A model generated the notes under the pieces. The model was given only the letters and a program-made list of their open reading frames with translations. It made no database searches and was not told the origin of the DNA. The position numbers were made by a program, and so were the translations under genes. A stretch of 53,189 bases of DNA from Lachnospiraceae bacterium G41. GTDB taxonomy: Bacteria > Bacillota > Clostridia > Lachnospirales > Lachnospiraceae. Positions 1 through 8,248 of this stretch are shown one piece after another (positions within the stretch are counted from its first letter, which is position 1; every line of letters starts with the position of its first letter). The stretch covers positions 1 to 53,189 of the forward strand of contig FNEU01000014.1 in NCBI GenBank assembly GCA_900100245.1, written 5' to 3'.

Positions 1-335
1 TATGGGCTCGGCTGACTTCTCACAGTTCGTTGTTACTAGGCTAATGAAACCTCTGTGAGACCTCCACGCTTAAGGTGCACGCTCTTTCTCTCCATATATC
101 CGCCACATTTACTCTGCTACTACAAATGTGATAGTTATTAGACTTCGTTGCTTGTTGCCAACTTGTCTCTCGTAGCCTAGCCTTATATGTGATTTCTGTC
201 CGTCGGACCAGAGATTTGCTTGCAGCTTCCTTCAGATTCCACCTCACGATGGACACCCTTGCTGTTCAGCTATACACTTCCCACTATCTGGGCGTGTTCG
301 GGACTTGCACCCGTTAGAGCGCGCCCATGGCGCGC
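1..335 (-). mobile_element. Group IIC intron, 5' part (domain I to start of domain IV), cut by window edge
   Basis: Read on the minus strand, this stretch follows the order of conserved blocks I recall from the crystallised Oceanobacillus iheyensis group IIC intron. They are a GUGUG-like 5' end (here GCGCGCC, from position 335), GGGTGCAAGTCCCGAAC (313-297), GGAATCTGAAGGAAGC (240-225), GGCTAGG, CAAAGTC-like and GAGTAAATG (114-106) blocks, a GGAGGTCT block near 65-53, and GAAGTCAGC close to the window start. The intron-encoded reverse transcriptase/maturase would lie in domain IV, left of position 1 and outside the window. The intron sits directly behind a rho-independent terminator, the known insertion preference of class C introns. 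The start (GCGCG instead of GTGYG) is a slight deviation. Whether it is active cannot be judged from this part alone. Confidence 0.88.
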
Positions 336-344
336 AAACAATAA

Positions 345-376
345 AAAGATTTGGAATGTTTTTCCAAATCTTTTCT
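345..376 (-). terminator. Rho-independent terminator of the PHP phosphatase gene; group IIC intron target
   Basis: On the minus strand the stem GATTTGGAA pairs with TTCCAAATC around a short A-rich loop and runs into TTTTTAT. It begins within about 10 bases of the upstream stop codon. The intron at 335 starts some 10 bases past the T tract, so this hairpin is probably what the intron recognised. Confidence 0.85.
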
Positions 377-380
377 TTTA

Positions 381-1208
381 TCATATCTTAGTGAAATTTA
401 TTTTTCTTTCTTTATAATCCGCAATATACTCAAAACCTATTCCTTTTAAAATATCATAGGCTTCTTTTATGCCGTATGCTACGTCTTCAGGTTTGTGTGC
501 ATCAGAGCCGAAAGTGATTATTTCACCGCCGCATTCCTTATAAAACTTAAGAATCTCTTCGCTTGGATTGAACATATTGTAGCCTTTTCTTCTTAAGCCG
601 CCGGAATTAATCTCGATTCCCTTGCCGTCTGCGACGAGAATTTTGAATATTGCTTCCAAAATATCCTTATAATTCTTAATGCTTCGTTCTTCTTCGGTTG
701 TAGTGGTGTATCTTAAACAGTAATCAAGATGGCCGTATACATCGAAATCCTTAAATTCGCTTACATTTTTAAGTATTTCATTATAATAAAGCTTTACACC
801 GTCCACAGGATTGTCGAATTCTTCCCAGTATGTGTGAAGATAAGGGTCTAATCCGTCAGCTGTATGAGATGATAAAATAATGAAATCGTAAGGATATTCT
901 TTTACGATATCTTTGCACATATCGTATATTTTAGGATATATACCGAGTTCCATACCGACTCTGACTTTAATTCTAGACTGAATTGAGTCGTCGTTTCTTA
1001 TTTTAATTGCTGCTTCATTGTAGCTTTTGGTATCAAGATCAAATATTGTATCCTCGCCCTCCTGGTAGCAGGGGAACAAAGGGTCGTAATGGTCCGTTAG
1101 GCATATAATATCAAGGCCCTTTGAAACGGCCGAATCAATTATATCCGATATTTTAGCCTGGCTGTCTCCCGAAAAAGAGGAGTGCATGTGCTGGTCTGAT
1201 TTAATCAT
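381..1208 (-). CDS. hisJ: PHP-family histidinol phosphatase
   Basis: A 275-residue cytosolic metal-dependent phosphoesterase of the PHP superfamily, most like HisJ/HisK, which removes phosphate from L-histidinol phosphate in histidine synthesis. Metal ligands characteristic of PHP proteins are visible: the HxH pair at residues 7 and 9, TDH at 38-40, a further histidine in LSSH, and a C-terminal FGSDAH box. Length matches the HisJ type (about 270). The start is supported by AAGGAG upstream of the ATG. No other his gene is nearby, so the histidinol-phosphate assignment rests on the family; another phosphoester substrate is possible. The gene stands alone on the minus strand, divergent from gltX. 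Confidence 0.82.
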   Translation of the reverse strand: MIKSDQHMHSSFSGDSQAKISDIIDSAVSKGLDIICLTDHYDPLFPCYQEGEDTIFDLDTKSYNEAAIKIRNDDSIQSRIKVRVGMELGIYPKIYDMCKDIVKEYPYDFIILSSHTADGLDPYLHTYWEEFDNPVDGVKLYYNEILKNVSEFKDFDVYGHLDYCLRYTTTTEEERSIKNYKDILEAIFKILVADGKGIEINSGGLRRKGYNMFNPSEEILKFYKECGGEIITFGSDAHKPEDVAYGIKEAYDILKGIGFEYIADYKERKINFTKI

Positions 1209-1328
1209 AGATTTCTCCTTATATAATATATTTTATATACGAATAAAATCATGTGTGTTGTTTTAATATCTAAAACAAGTGTAATTATATTATAATTTTT
1301 GAAATTTTTAAATTATTTGTATATTTTA

Positions 1329-1337
1329 TGGTATAAT
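1329..1337 (+). promoter_or_regulatory. Extended -10 promoter element for gltX
   Basis: TGGTATAAT is a perfect extended -10 (TG-N-TATAAT) in an AT-rich divergent intergenic region, about 60 bases before the gltX start. No good -35 is seen at 17-base spacing, as expected for an extended -10 promoter. No T-box specifier or antiterminator is visible. Confidence 0.55.
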
Positions 1338-1398
1338 AAATTTCGATTTTTTAAAATAACGAAAGGAATAATCCTAAAATAAGGGATTTTAAATCAAA

Positions 1399-2862
1399 AT
1401 GACCAAGATCAGAACAAGATTTGCTCCTTCACCCACAGGCAGGATGCATGTCGGAAATTTAAGAACTGCGCTTTATGCTTACCTTATTACAAAGCATGAG
1501 GGCGGAGATTATATTTTAAGAATAGAAGACACGGACCAGGAAAGATATGTTGAAGGTGCGGTAGATATTATATACAGAACTCTTGAGAAAACAGGCCTTA
1601 TCCATGACGAAGGCCCTGACAAAGACAAGGGATTCGGTCCTTATGTTCAGTCTGAAAGACAAAAGAGCGGTATTTACCTTGAATATGCCAAGAAACTCGT
1701 TGAAAAAGGCGAGGCTTATTATTGCTTCTGCGATAAGGAAAGACTTGCTACTTTAACCAGAGTTGAAGGCGACAAGGAAATTAATGTATATGACAAGCAC
1801 TGTTTATCCTTATCAAAAGAAGAAGTAGAGGCTAATTTAAAGGCCGGAAAGCCTTATGTTATAAGACAGAACAATCCTAATACCGGTACTACAACTTTCC
1901 ATGATGAGATTTACGGAGATATCAGCGTAGACAATGCGGAACTTGATGATATGATTCTTATCAAGTCCGACGGTTTCCCTACATATAACTTCGCAAATGT
2001 TGTTGATGACCATCTTATGGGCATTACACATGTTGTTAGAGGTAATGAATATCTTTCATCATCACCAAAATACAACAGACTTTATGAAGCTTTTGGCTGG
2101 GAAGTTCCCGTTTATGTACATTGTCCATTGATTACAGATGAAAATCATCAGAAGCTTTCAAAGCGTTGCGGTCATTCTTCATATGAAGATTTGATTGAGC
2201 AGGGATTTTTATCAGAAGCAATCGTTAACTTTGTAGCTCTTTTAGGATGGAGTCCCGAAGGCAACCAGGAGATTATGTCTTTGGATGAGCTAATAAAAGC
2301 CTTCGACTATCATCATATCAACAAATCGCCCGCCGTATTTGACTATACCAAGTTAAAATGGATGAATGGAGAATATATTAAAGCAATGGATTTCGATGCT
2401 TTTTATGAGAAAGCACTTCCTTATATTAAAAATACAATCTCAAAGGATTTAGACTTTAAGAAAATAGCCGAAATGGTTAAGACAAGAATCGAAGTTTTCC
2501 CTGATATTCCCGATCATATCGATTTCTTTGAGGCTGTGCCTGAATATACAAGCGAAATGTATGTTCATAAAAAAATGAAATCCGATAAAGCAACATCACT
2601 TGAAGCTTTAAAAGAAATACTGCCCGTACTTGAAAATCTCGATGAAAAAGGTTACAACAACAACGAATTATATGCTTTGCTCGTTGATTTTGCCGCCAAG
2701 AAGGAGATTAAGAACGGAACGATTCTCTGGCCCGTAAGATGTGCTCTTTCCGGAAAACAAATGACTCCGTGCGGTGCGACCGAGATCCTCGAGGTTCTCG
2801 GAAAGGAGGAGTCGCTTAAAAGAATTAAAGCGGCAATAGAAAAATTATCGAATGATATTTGA
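1399..2862 (+). CDS. gltX: Glutamyl-tRNA synthetase
   Basis: Class I aminoacyl-tRNA synthetase, 487 residues, charging tRNA with glutamate in the cytosol. The HIGH-like signature is in [11 protein letters not shown] (residues 10-20) and the KMSKS loop is KLSKR (252-256). The C-terminal anticodon-binding region is complete, giving a usual GluRS length. Some Clostridia use a non-discriminating GluRS that also charges tRNA-Gln for GatCAB; that cannot be decided from the sequence by eye. The stop overlaps the start of the next gene by 11 bases, which suggests translational coupling. Confidence 0.96.
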   Translation: MTKIRTRFAPSPTGRMHVGNLRTALYAYLITKHEGGDYILRIEDTDQERYVEGAVDIIYRTLEKTGLIHDEGPDKDKGFGPYVQSERQKSGIYLEYAKKLVEKGEAYYCFCDKERLATLTRVEGDKEINVYDKHCLSLSKEEVEANLKAGKPYVIRQNNPNTGTTTFHDEIYGDISVDNAELDDMILIKSDGFPTYNFANVVDDHLMGITHVVRGNEYLSSSPKYNRLYEAFGWEVPVYVHCPLITDENHQKLSKRCGHSSYEDLIEQGFLSEAIVNFVALLGWSPEGNQEIMSLDELIKAFDYHHINKSPAVFDYTKLKWMNGEYIKAMDFDAFYEKALPYIKNTISKDLDFKKIAEMVKTRIEVFPDIPDHIDFFEAVPEYTSEMYVHKKMKSDKATSLEALKEILPVLENLDEKGYNNNELYALLVDFAAKKEIKNGTILWPVRCALSGKQMTPCGATEILEVLGKEESLKRIKAAIEKLSNDI

Positions 2863-4657
2863 TGAAAACCAAATAAGTGTTATCAAAGCGAGTCCCGGGT
2901 CCCTCTTAGTTACAGCGGGGCCCGGCTCCGGAAAAACTGCGGTTTTAACGCAAAGGGTTATTTATCTTAATGAGGCTTACAATATACCTTTTGATAAAAT
3001 CCTGGTGATTACTTTCACCAAAGCCGCAGCCAGTCAGATGAAGTCGAGGTTTGAAAAAGAATACGCAGGTGAATCAAAAGTTACGTTCTGTACGTTTCAC
3101 TCCCTGTTTTATTCGATTATAAGAGACTTTAAATCTGAAAACTTCTTAATTATTTCCCAAAAAGAAAAACTGAATATATTAAAAACGGTTCTGATAGACA
3201 TGAACCTTGATATTTCGCGCCTTGATTTAAATGAAATCCTCGACGAAATATCGAAAGTTAAAAATCTAGACTTAAACGCAGATAATTATGTTTCAAAGAG
3301 CATAGAACCTGAAAAATTTAAGGATATGTTTAACTATTACCATGATGAAACCAAAGCAAGAAACCTAATTGATTATGATGATTTCGTTATATTGGCTGAA
3401 AAAATGTTTGATAAAAACCCTGATTTTTTAAAGAAATGGACTGATAAGTACGTATATTGTCTGATTGATGAGTTTCAGGACATTAATTCCAAGCAATATG
3501 ATATGGTCAAAAGGCTTTTTAATGGAAAAGGAGTGTTTGCGGTAGGAGATGAAGATCAGTCAATCTATGCTTTCAGAGGCTCTTCGAGCGATATCTGCCT
3601 TAAGTTTAAAAAGGATTTTGCTGCAGATGTATTAAAACTTGAGACCAATTACAGAAGTACCAAAAGCATTGTAAAAGCAGGAATGAAATTAATAACTTTT
3701 AATTCCTTAAGATTTGATAAAAGAATTGTACCGGTTAAGGATGCCAAAGAAGGAGAGTTTAAGATTAAAAGCTTTTTTACTTATAAAGAAGAATATGAAG
3801 AACTGGTAAAAGAAGTAAAAGACGGTTTATATAAAGGGAAGAGCGTTGCGATTCTTTTACGAACAAATAATATACAGGACTCACTCCAATATTGTTTATT
3901 AAAGTATAAAGTGCCTTATATTACAGAAAAAACGAGCATTAGGATTAAAAACAATGAAATGATTGAGGATGTATTGACATATTTTAAGATTGCGTCAGGT
4001 GAAAATACTTACAATAACTTGTTGAAGATTGCGAATAAACCTAATCGTTACATATCAAGAAACTTCCTCGCAGAATGTAAATTAAATGAAAGATATAATG
4101 ACGACCATTATAGTTATGTAAACTTATTTCAATGTTCAAGAAGAAAGAAATATCTTGCTATAAATATCTTTAAGTTAGAAAGAAACATTAAAGAATTATG
4201 TAAACTCGATTCGTTTGAAGGTCTAATTTTCATAATGAAAGTCATTGGATATGAGAAATATCTGTTCGAAAAAGGTATCAAATTTGAAACCGAATTCGAA
4301 GAATTAAAAGCCTTGGCCAGAGAGTTTACATCCAAAGAAGATTTTATCGATTACTTTGAACTCATAAAAGATGAAGAATCCGAAGTAAACGAACAGAAGG
4401 AAGACGACACAACAAATAAAGTCCGCATCTGTACGATTCATGCTTCAAAAGGCAGAGAGTGGGATGAGGTTTATATACCGGATGTGAACGAAGGAAACAT
4501 TCCGCATAAGAAAGCCCAGAGCAAAGAAGAAACAGAAGAGGAGAGGCGTCTCTTTTATGTTGCCATGACAAGAGCGAAGGAAAAACTATGGGTTTGTTAC
4601 GCAGATGATATAAAAAGAAATCTTAAACCGTCATTATTTGTGAAAGAATTGAAATAA
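2852..4657 (+). CDS. UvrD/PcrA-like superfamily 1 DNA helicase
   Basis: ATP-dependent 3'-5' DNA helicase, 601 residues. Superfamily 1A motifs run in order: Walker A AGPGSGKT (22-29), TFTKAAA (motif Ia), IDEFQD (205-210, motif II), [12 protein letters not shown] (motif III), NYRST (motif IV), [16 protein letters not shown] (motif V) and [12 protein letters not shown] (motif VI). It is shorter than PcrA/UvrD (about 720-740) and lacks the long C-terminal tail that binds RNA polymerase in those proteins, so it is probably a paralogue rather than the main PcrA. It starts inside the end of gltX and is probably co-transcribed with it. Role in repair or recombination is inferred from the family. Confidence 0.9.
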   Translation: MIFDENQISVIKASPGSLLVTAGPGSGKTAVLTQRVIYLNEAYNIPFDKILVITFTKAAASQMKSRFEKEYAGESKVTFCTFHSLFYSIIRDFKSENFLIISQKEKLNILKTVLIDMNLDISRLDLNEILDEISKVKNLDLNADNYVSKSIEPEKFKDMFNYYHDETKARNLIDYDDFVILAEKMFDKNPDFLKKWTDKYVYCLIDEFQDINSKQYDMVKRLFNGKGVFAVGDEDQSIYAFRGSSSDICLKFKKDFAADVLKLETNYRSTKSIVKAGMKLITFNSLRFDKRIVPVKDAKEGEFKIKSFFTYKEEYEELVKEVKDGLYKGKSVAILLRTNNIQDSLQYCLLKYKVPYITEKTSIRIKNNEMIEDVLTYFKIASGENTYNNLLKIANKPNRYISRNFLAECKLNERYNDDHYSYVNLFQCSRRKKYLAINIFKLERNIKELCKLDSFEGLIFIMKVIGYEKYLFEKGIKFETEFEELKALAREFTSKEDFIDYFELIKDEESEVNEQKEDDTTNKVRICTIHASKGREWDEVYIPDVNEGNIPHKKAQSKEETEEERRLFYVAMTRAKEKLWVCYADDIKRNLKPSLFVKELK

Positions 4658-4670
4658 GTAAAACTTAATA

Positions 4671-4699
4671 TTGAATGCAAAAAACTTTGAATGTATAAT
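4671..4699 (+). promoter_or_regulatory. Sigma-A type promoter for pta
   Basis: TTGAAT, a 17-base spacer and a perfect TATAAT. The transcript would carry a leader of about 55 bases before the pta ribosome binding site. The spacing and hexamers make this one of the clearest promoters in the window. Confidence 0.8.
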
Positions 4700-4762
4700 A
4701 ACAATGTCTGTTAAGGACACGGACTAATCCGAATGAAAATTAATTTAAAGGAGAATATAAAA

Positions 4763-5761
4763 ATGGCATTTGTTGACAGAATCAAAGAAAAAGCAAAACT
4801 CCAGAGCAAGACAATTCTTCTTCCCGAAACAATGGATGACAGAACATACTATGCTGCTGAAGGCGCAATCAATGAAGGTATTGCAAACATCGTACTTATC
4901 GGATCAAAGGATGAAATCGATGCTCATGTAAAGGCTACAGGCGTTGATATTTCAAAGGCTAAAATCATCGATCCCGCAAACTGCGATAAACTCGAAGACT
5001 ATGTAAATCTTCTTTACGAAACCAGAAAAGCAAAGGGTATGACTCCCGAGCAGGCAAGAGAAATTCTTTTGAGCGATACAATTACTTTCGGTATTGTTGC
5101 TTTAAAGGCAGGAGATGCTGACGGACTTGTTGCAGGTGCTTGCCATTCTACAGCAGACACACTTCGTCCTTCACTTCAGATTCTTAAGACAAAAGCAGGC
5201 TGCAAGCTTGTTTCCGCATTCTTTATTATGGACGTTCCCAACTGCGAATACGGCGCAAACGGAACATTTATCTTCGCTGATTCAGGTCTTAACCAGGATC
5301 CTAATCCCGAAGAACTCGCTGCAATCGCTCAGTCATCAGCAGAAAGCTTCGAAAGCCTGGTAGGAGAGAAGGCTGTATGTGCAATGCTTTCACATTCTAC
5401 AGTTGGTTCTGCAAAACATCCTTTGGTTGACAAGATGGTTGAAGCTACAAGAATCGCAAAAGAGCAGTATCCCGACCTCGTTGTTGACGGCGAATTCCAA
5501 CTTGATGCTGCAATCGTTCCTTCGGTTGCGAAGTCAAAAGCTCCCAATTCAGACGTTGCAGGTAAGGCTAATGTTCTTATCTTCCCTAACCTTGATGCAG
5601 GTAACATTTCTTACAAGATCGTTCAGAGACTTGCTAAGGCTGATGCTTACGGACCTATCCTTCAGGGTATCGCAAAGCCTGTTAACGACCTTTCAAGAGG
5701 CTGCTCATGGCAGGATATCGTTGGTGTTATTGCAATCACAGTTTGCCAGGCCAGCGTATAA
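4763..5761 (+). CDS. pta: Phosphate acetyltransferase
   Basis: Converts acetyl-CoA and phosphate to acetyl phosphate and CoA, the first step of acetate formation for ATP in fermenters. The 332-residue protein from MAFVDRIKEK is the short single-domain Pta type without the N-terminal DRTGG region. Conserved stretches include LLPE near the N-terminus and GDADGLVAG. An in-frame ATG lies 10 codons upstream at 4733, but AAAGGAG at 4748-4754 fits the ATG at 4763. Acetate kinase, the usual partner, is not adjacent; the gene is followed by palindromic repeats and the oppositely oriented rpmF. Codon use is strongly biased, as in highly expressed genes. Confidence 0.95.
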   Translation: MAFVDRIKEKAKLQSKTILLPETMDDRTYYAAEGAINEGIANIVLIGSKDEIDAHVKATGVDISKAKIIDPANCDKLEDYVNLLYETRKAKGMTPEQAREILLSDTITFGIVALKAGDADGLVAGACHSTADTLRPSLQILKTKAGCKLVSAFFIMDVPNCEYGANGTFIFADSGLNQDPNPEELAAIAQSSAESFESLVGEKAVCAMLSHSTVGSAKHPLVDKMVEATRIAKEQYPDLVVDGEFQLDAAIVPSVAKSKAPNSDVAGKANVLIFPNLDAGNISYKIVQRLAKADAYGPILQGIAKPVNDLSRGCSWQDIVGVIAITVCQASV

Positions 5762-5782
5762 TTAAGCTCATAAAAGAAATAG

Positions 5783-5819
5783 GGTGCCCGGCTCGCTATG
5801 CGTGCCCGGCACCTTTTTT
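5783..5819 (+). repeat. Palindromic repeat copy 1, acting as pta terminator
   Basis: The arms GGTGCCcGGCtCGC and GCGtGCCcGGCACC form a hairpin with two symmetrical single mismatches around TAT, followed by TTTTTT, so it can terminate pta. The same end sequences (GGTGCC / GGCNCC) recur in copy 2 at 5827 and, inverted, in copy 3 at 40139, which marks it as a dispersed element. Confidence 0.75.
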
Positions 5820-5826
5820 GATGCTT

Positions 5827-5858
5827 GGTGCCTGACATCCCGAAGGGTGTCTGGCTCC
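5827..5858 (+). repeat. Palindromic repeat copy 2
   Basis: GGTGCCtGaCA and its partner TGTCtGGCtCC enclose CCCGAAGGG, giving a hairpin with the same symmetrical mismatches as copy 1. It lies only 13 bases after copy 1 in tandem and has no T tract of its own. The pairing keeps the ends while the centre differs, as in REP-type elements. Confidence 0.7.
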
Positions 5859-5867
5859 AAAAAGCAA

Positions 5868-5896
5868 ATAAAAAAACCTTCCTTAACAGAAGGTTT
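5868..5896 (-). terminator. Rho-independent terminator of rpmF
   Basis: On the minus strand AAACCTTC pairs with GAAGGTTT around a 7-base loop, followed by a T run. It lies about 25 bases after the rpmF stop. Confidence 0.8.
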
Positions 5897-5919
5897 ATTA
5901 TCTTTAAATCGAAAGCGAA

Positions 5920-6105
5920 TTATTCTTCGTCTAATTTAATAATCTCTTTCTTGTTGTAGCATCCGCAAGCTTTACATACTCTGTGGGGTACGGTCAAAGC
6001 GCCGCACTTGGAACATTTAACTAATGTAGTTGCTCCCATCTTCCAGTTTGCTCTTCTTTTATCTCTATGGCTTTTGGATGATTTGTTTTTCGGACAAATA
6101 GACAT
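5920..6105 (-). CDS. rpmF: Ribosomal protein bL32 (zinc-binding form)
   Basis: Component of the 50S subunit, 61 residues, normal length. The basic N-terminal half (NKSSKSHRDKRRANWK) is typical, and two CxxC pairs (CSKC and CKAC) form the zinc ribbon, so this is the zinc-dependent C+ form. A GGAGGTG ribosome binding site precedes the ATG. The gene is on the minus strand, opposite to plsX, with its own promoter and terminator. In most Firmicutes it is read in the same direction as plsX, behind yceD; yceD is not seen here. Confidence 0.97.
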   Translation of the reverse strand: MSICPKNKSSKSHRDKRRANWKMGATTLVKCSKCGALTVPHRVCKACGCYNKKEIIKLDEE

Positions 6106-6153
6106 ATCTTTACACCTCCAATTCCCTGTATCTTTTTTATTCGTACGTTAAAG

Positions 6154-6182
6154 AGTATACAGTTTGAAAATAACTTTGTCAA
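6154..6182 (-). promoter_or_regulatory. Strong promoter for rpmF
   Basis: On the minus strand TTGACA, exactly 17 bases, then TATACT. This is the best -35 in the window and fits a highly expressed ribosomal protein gene. Confidence 0.88.
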
Positions 6183-6284
6183 CAAAAAAGTTTATATTAA
6201 AGAATTTCTTGATTTTTCGCCCGATTTTATGTATATTTAAAGTTGTATTTTTATGGACATCTGCAATATTTTTGAGGTACAAAA

Positions 6285-7307
6285 ATGAGTGATTTTGTTA
6301 AGGTTGCACTTGATGCTCACGGCGGTGATAATGCCCCCAAGGAAGTAGTCAAAGGAGCAATAAATGCAATTAAAGATAATCAGAATTTAATAGTTTATCT
6401 GGTAGGTATTGAAGAACTCATAAAAAAGGAACTCGAAGGCGTGGAATACGATGCAGAACGCCTTAAAATTGTTAATGCCACAGAGATTATTGCTATGTCT
6501 GAAGCTCCTGTTTCCGCTATCAGAAAGAAAAAGAATTCTTCTATAGTAATAGGATTGCAGATGGTTAAGAATAAAGAAGCTGATGCTTTTGTATCCTGCG
6601 GAAGTACCGGAGCTATTTTGGTAGGAGGTCAGGTAATCGTAGGCAGAATAAAAGGCGTAGACAGACCGCCTCTTGCTCCGCTTATCCCTACGGCAAAGGG
6701 ATTTGCCCTTCTTATAGACTGCGGTGCAAATGTTGATTCGAAGCCCATCAATCTTTTACAGTTTGCAAAAATGGGCAGTATATATATGAACAAAATGATG
6801 GGAGTTGAAAATCCCAAAGTCGGTATCGTTAATATCGGAGCCGAAGAGGAGAAGGGCAATGCCCTCGTAAAAGATACATTCCCTCTGCTTAAAGGCTGCC
6901 CTGAGATTAATTTTATCGGAAGCATTGAAGCAAGAGATATTCCAAACGGAGACGTGGATGTAATTGTCTGCGATGCGTTTGTCGGAAATGTAATCCTTAA
7001 ATTATATGAAGGTCTTTCCGCTACGCTTATTTCCAAGATAAAAGAATCCATGCTTTCCAATGCAAGAAGTAAGATCGGCGGTGCGCTGGTTAAACCTGCA
7101 CTTCGCGGAACCGTTAAGAGTTTTTCTTCGTCAGAATACGGTGGAGCGCCTTTACTTGGTCTTAAAGGTCTTGTAGTTAAAGGTCACGGTAATTCTAAAG
7201 CAAAAGAAATAAAGAACGCACTCAATCAGTGCATCAGATTTAAACAGAGCGGTATGCTTGAATTAATGAGTGAAAGCTTTGCCATCACTCAGATCCAGGA
7301 GGATTAA
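6285..7307 (+). CDS. plsX: Phosphate acyltransferase PlsX
   Basis: Converts acyl-ACP and phosphate to acyl phosphate, which PlsY uses to acylate glycerol 3-phosphate in phospholipid synthesis; a peripheral membrane enzyme. The 340-residue length is typical, with the DAHGGDNAP start, SCGSTGA and VCDAFVGN stretches. It leads the block plsX-acpP-rnc-smc-ftsY with gaps of 0-10 bases, the standard Firmicute arrangement. The gene starts ATGAGTGATTTTG after GAGGTAC, a modest ribosome binding site. Confidence 0.96.
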   Translation: MSDFVKVALDAHGGDNAPKEVVKGAINAIKDNQNLIVYLVGIEELIKKELEGVEYDAERLKIVNATEIIAMSEAPVSAIRKKKNSSIVIGLQMVKNKEADAFVSCGSTGAILVGGQVIVGRIKGVDRPPLAPLIPTAKGFALLIDCGANVDSKPINLLQFAKMGSIYMNKMMGVENPKVGIVNIGAEEEKGNALVKDTFPLLKGCPEINFIGSIEARDIPNGDVDVIVCDAFVGNVILKLYEGLSATLISKIKESMLSNARSKIGGALVKPALRGTVKSFSSSEYGGAPLLGLKGLVVKGHGNSKAKEIKNALNQCIRFKQSGMLELMSESFAITQIQED

Positions 7308-7315
7308 TTAGGAAG

Positions 7316-7552
7316 ATGATATTTGATGTTTTAAGGGATAAGATTGTTGAAATATTAAATGTTGACCCTAAGGAAATAACCGAAGAAACTACCTTTATAG
7401 GGGATCTTTGCGCCGATTCGCTTGATGTTTATCAGATTATTATCGGCGTTGAGGATGCTCTTGACATTTCTCTTGACGGCGAAGACGTTGAAACAATTTC
7501 CAATGTCGGTGAAGCTGTATTATTGATTGAAAAGGTAATGGAACGCAAGTAA
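7316..7552 (+). CDS. acpP: Acyl carrier protein
   Basis: A 78-residue acidic carrier of fatty acyl chains. The serine that takes the 4'-phosphopantetheine arm is in CADSLDVYQ (the DSL motif). It lies 8 bases behind plsX, whose substrate is acyl-ACP, and overlaps rnc by one base. The calculated charge is strongly negative, as in all ACPs. Confidence 0.95.
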   Translation: MIFDVLRDKIVEILNVDPKEITEETTFIGDLCADSLDVYQIIIGVEDALDISLDGEDVETISNVGEAVLLIEKVMERK

Positions 7553-8247
7553 TGAATATAGACGAGAGACTTGAGAAATTACAGGGACTGATCGGTTTGA
7601 AGTTTGCTGATACGGCAAACCTTAAAAGCGCTATTTCCCATTCCTCATTTGTCAATGAATTAAAAGTTAATAAATGGGAAGATTATGAAAGACTCGAATT
7701 CTTAGGTGATGCCGTTCTTGAAATAGTATCTTCAGATTTTCTTTACAGACATCATCCCGATATGCCTGAAGGCGAACTTTCAAAGCTTCGTGCTTCATTA
7801 GTTTGCGAGCCTTCTTTGGCTTTTACTGCTAAAAGAATGAATCTTTCAGAGTACATTCTTTTAGGAAAAGGCGAGGATGCCAGCGGCGGAAGAAACAGAA
7901 ATTCCATCCTTTCCGACGTTTTCGAAGCCATTATCGGTGCTGTTTATCTTGAATTCGGTTATATGGCCGCAAAAGAATATATCGAAAAATTCCTTTTAAA
8001 CGATATCTCGGAAAACCAGCTTTTTGTTGACTCAAAGAGCCGTATGCAGATTTATGTTCAATCTAAAGACAATATGTCTCTTGAATACAAAGTTATTGAA
8101 GAAACCGGTCCCGACCATGATAAGCATTTTGTGGTAGGTCTCTTTATTAATGATGAAATGATCTGCTCCGGAGAAGGCCATAATAAAAAGGAAGCAGAAC
8201 AGCTCGCTGCCTACAACGGCATAAAAATACTCGCAAAGGAAGAATAA
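7552..8247 (+). CDS. rnc: Ribonuclease III
   Basis: Double-strand-specific endoribonuclease that processes rRNA precursors and structured mRNAs; a homodimer. The 231-residue protein has the catalytic signature ERLEFLGDAVLE in the N-terminal RNase III domain and a C-terminal double-stranded RNA-binding domain ending GEGHNKKEAEQLAA. The TAATG junction overlaps the acpP stop by one base, indicating coupled translation. Confidence 0.97.
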   Translation: MNIDERLEKLQGLIGLKFADTANLKSAISHSSFVNELKVNKWEDYERLEFLGDAVLEIVSSDFLYRHHPDMPEGELSKLRASLVCEPSLAFTAKRMNLSEYILLGKGEDASGGRNRNSILSDVFEAIIGAVYLEFGYMAAKEYIEKFLLNDISENQLFVDSKSRMQIYVQSKDNMSLEYKVIEETGPDHDKHFVVGLFINDEMICSGEGHNKKEAEQLAAYNGIKILAKEE

Positions 8248-8248
8248 A

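Noticed and set aside
41-256. Minus-strand open frame of 71 codons at the left edge
   Set aside because: It lies across the ribozyme part of the group II intron and has no ribosome binding site or protein family likeness.
4733-4762. Upstream ATG of the pta frame as the start
   Set aside because: The AAAGGAG site at 4748 lies between it and the ATG at 4763, which matches the family N-terminus.
5379-5765. 128-codon open frame inside pta
   Set aside because: It is in another frame of a highly biased, clearly coding gene; its Leu/Ser/Gln-rich composition is a codon-shadow effect.
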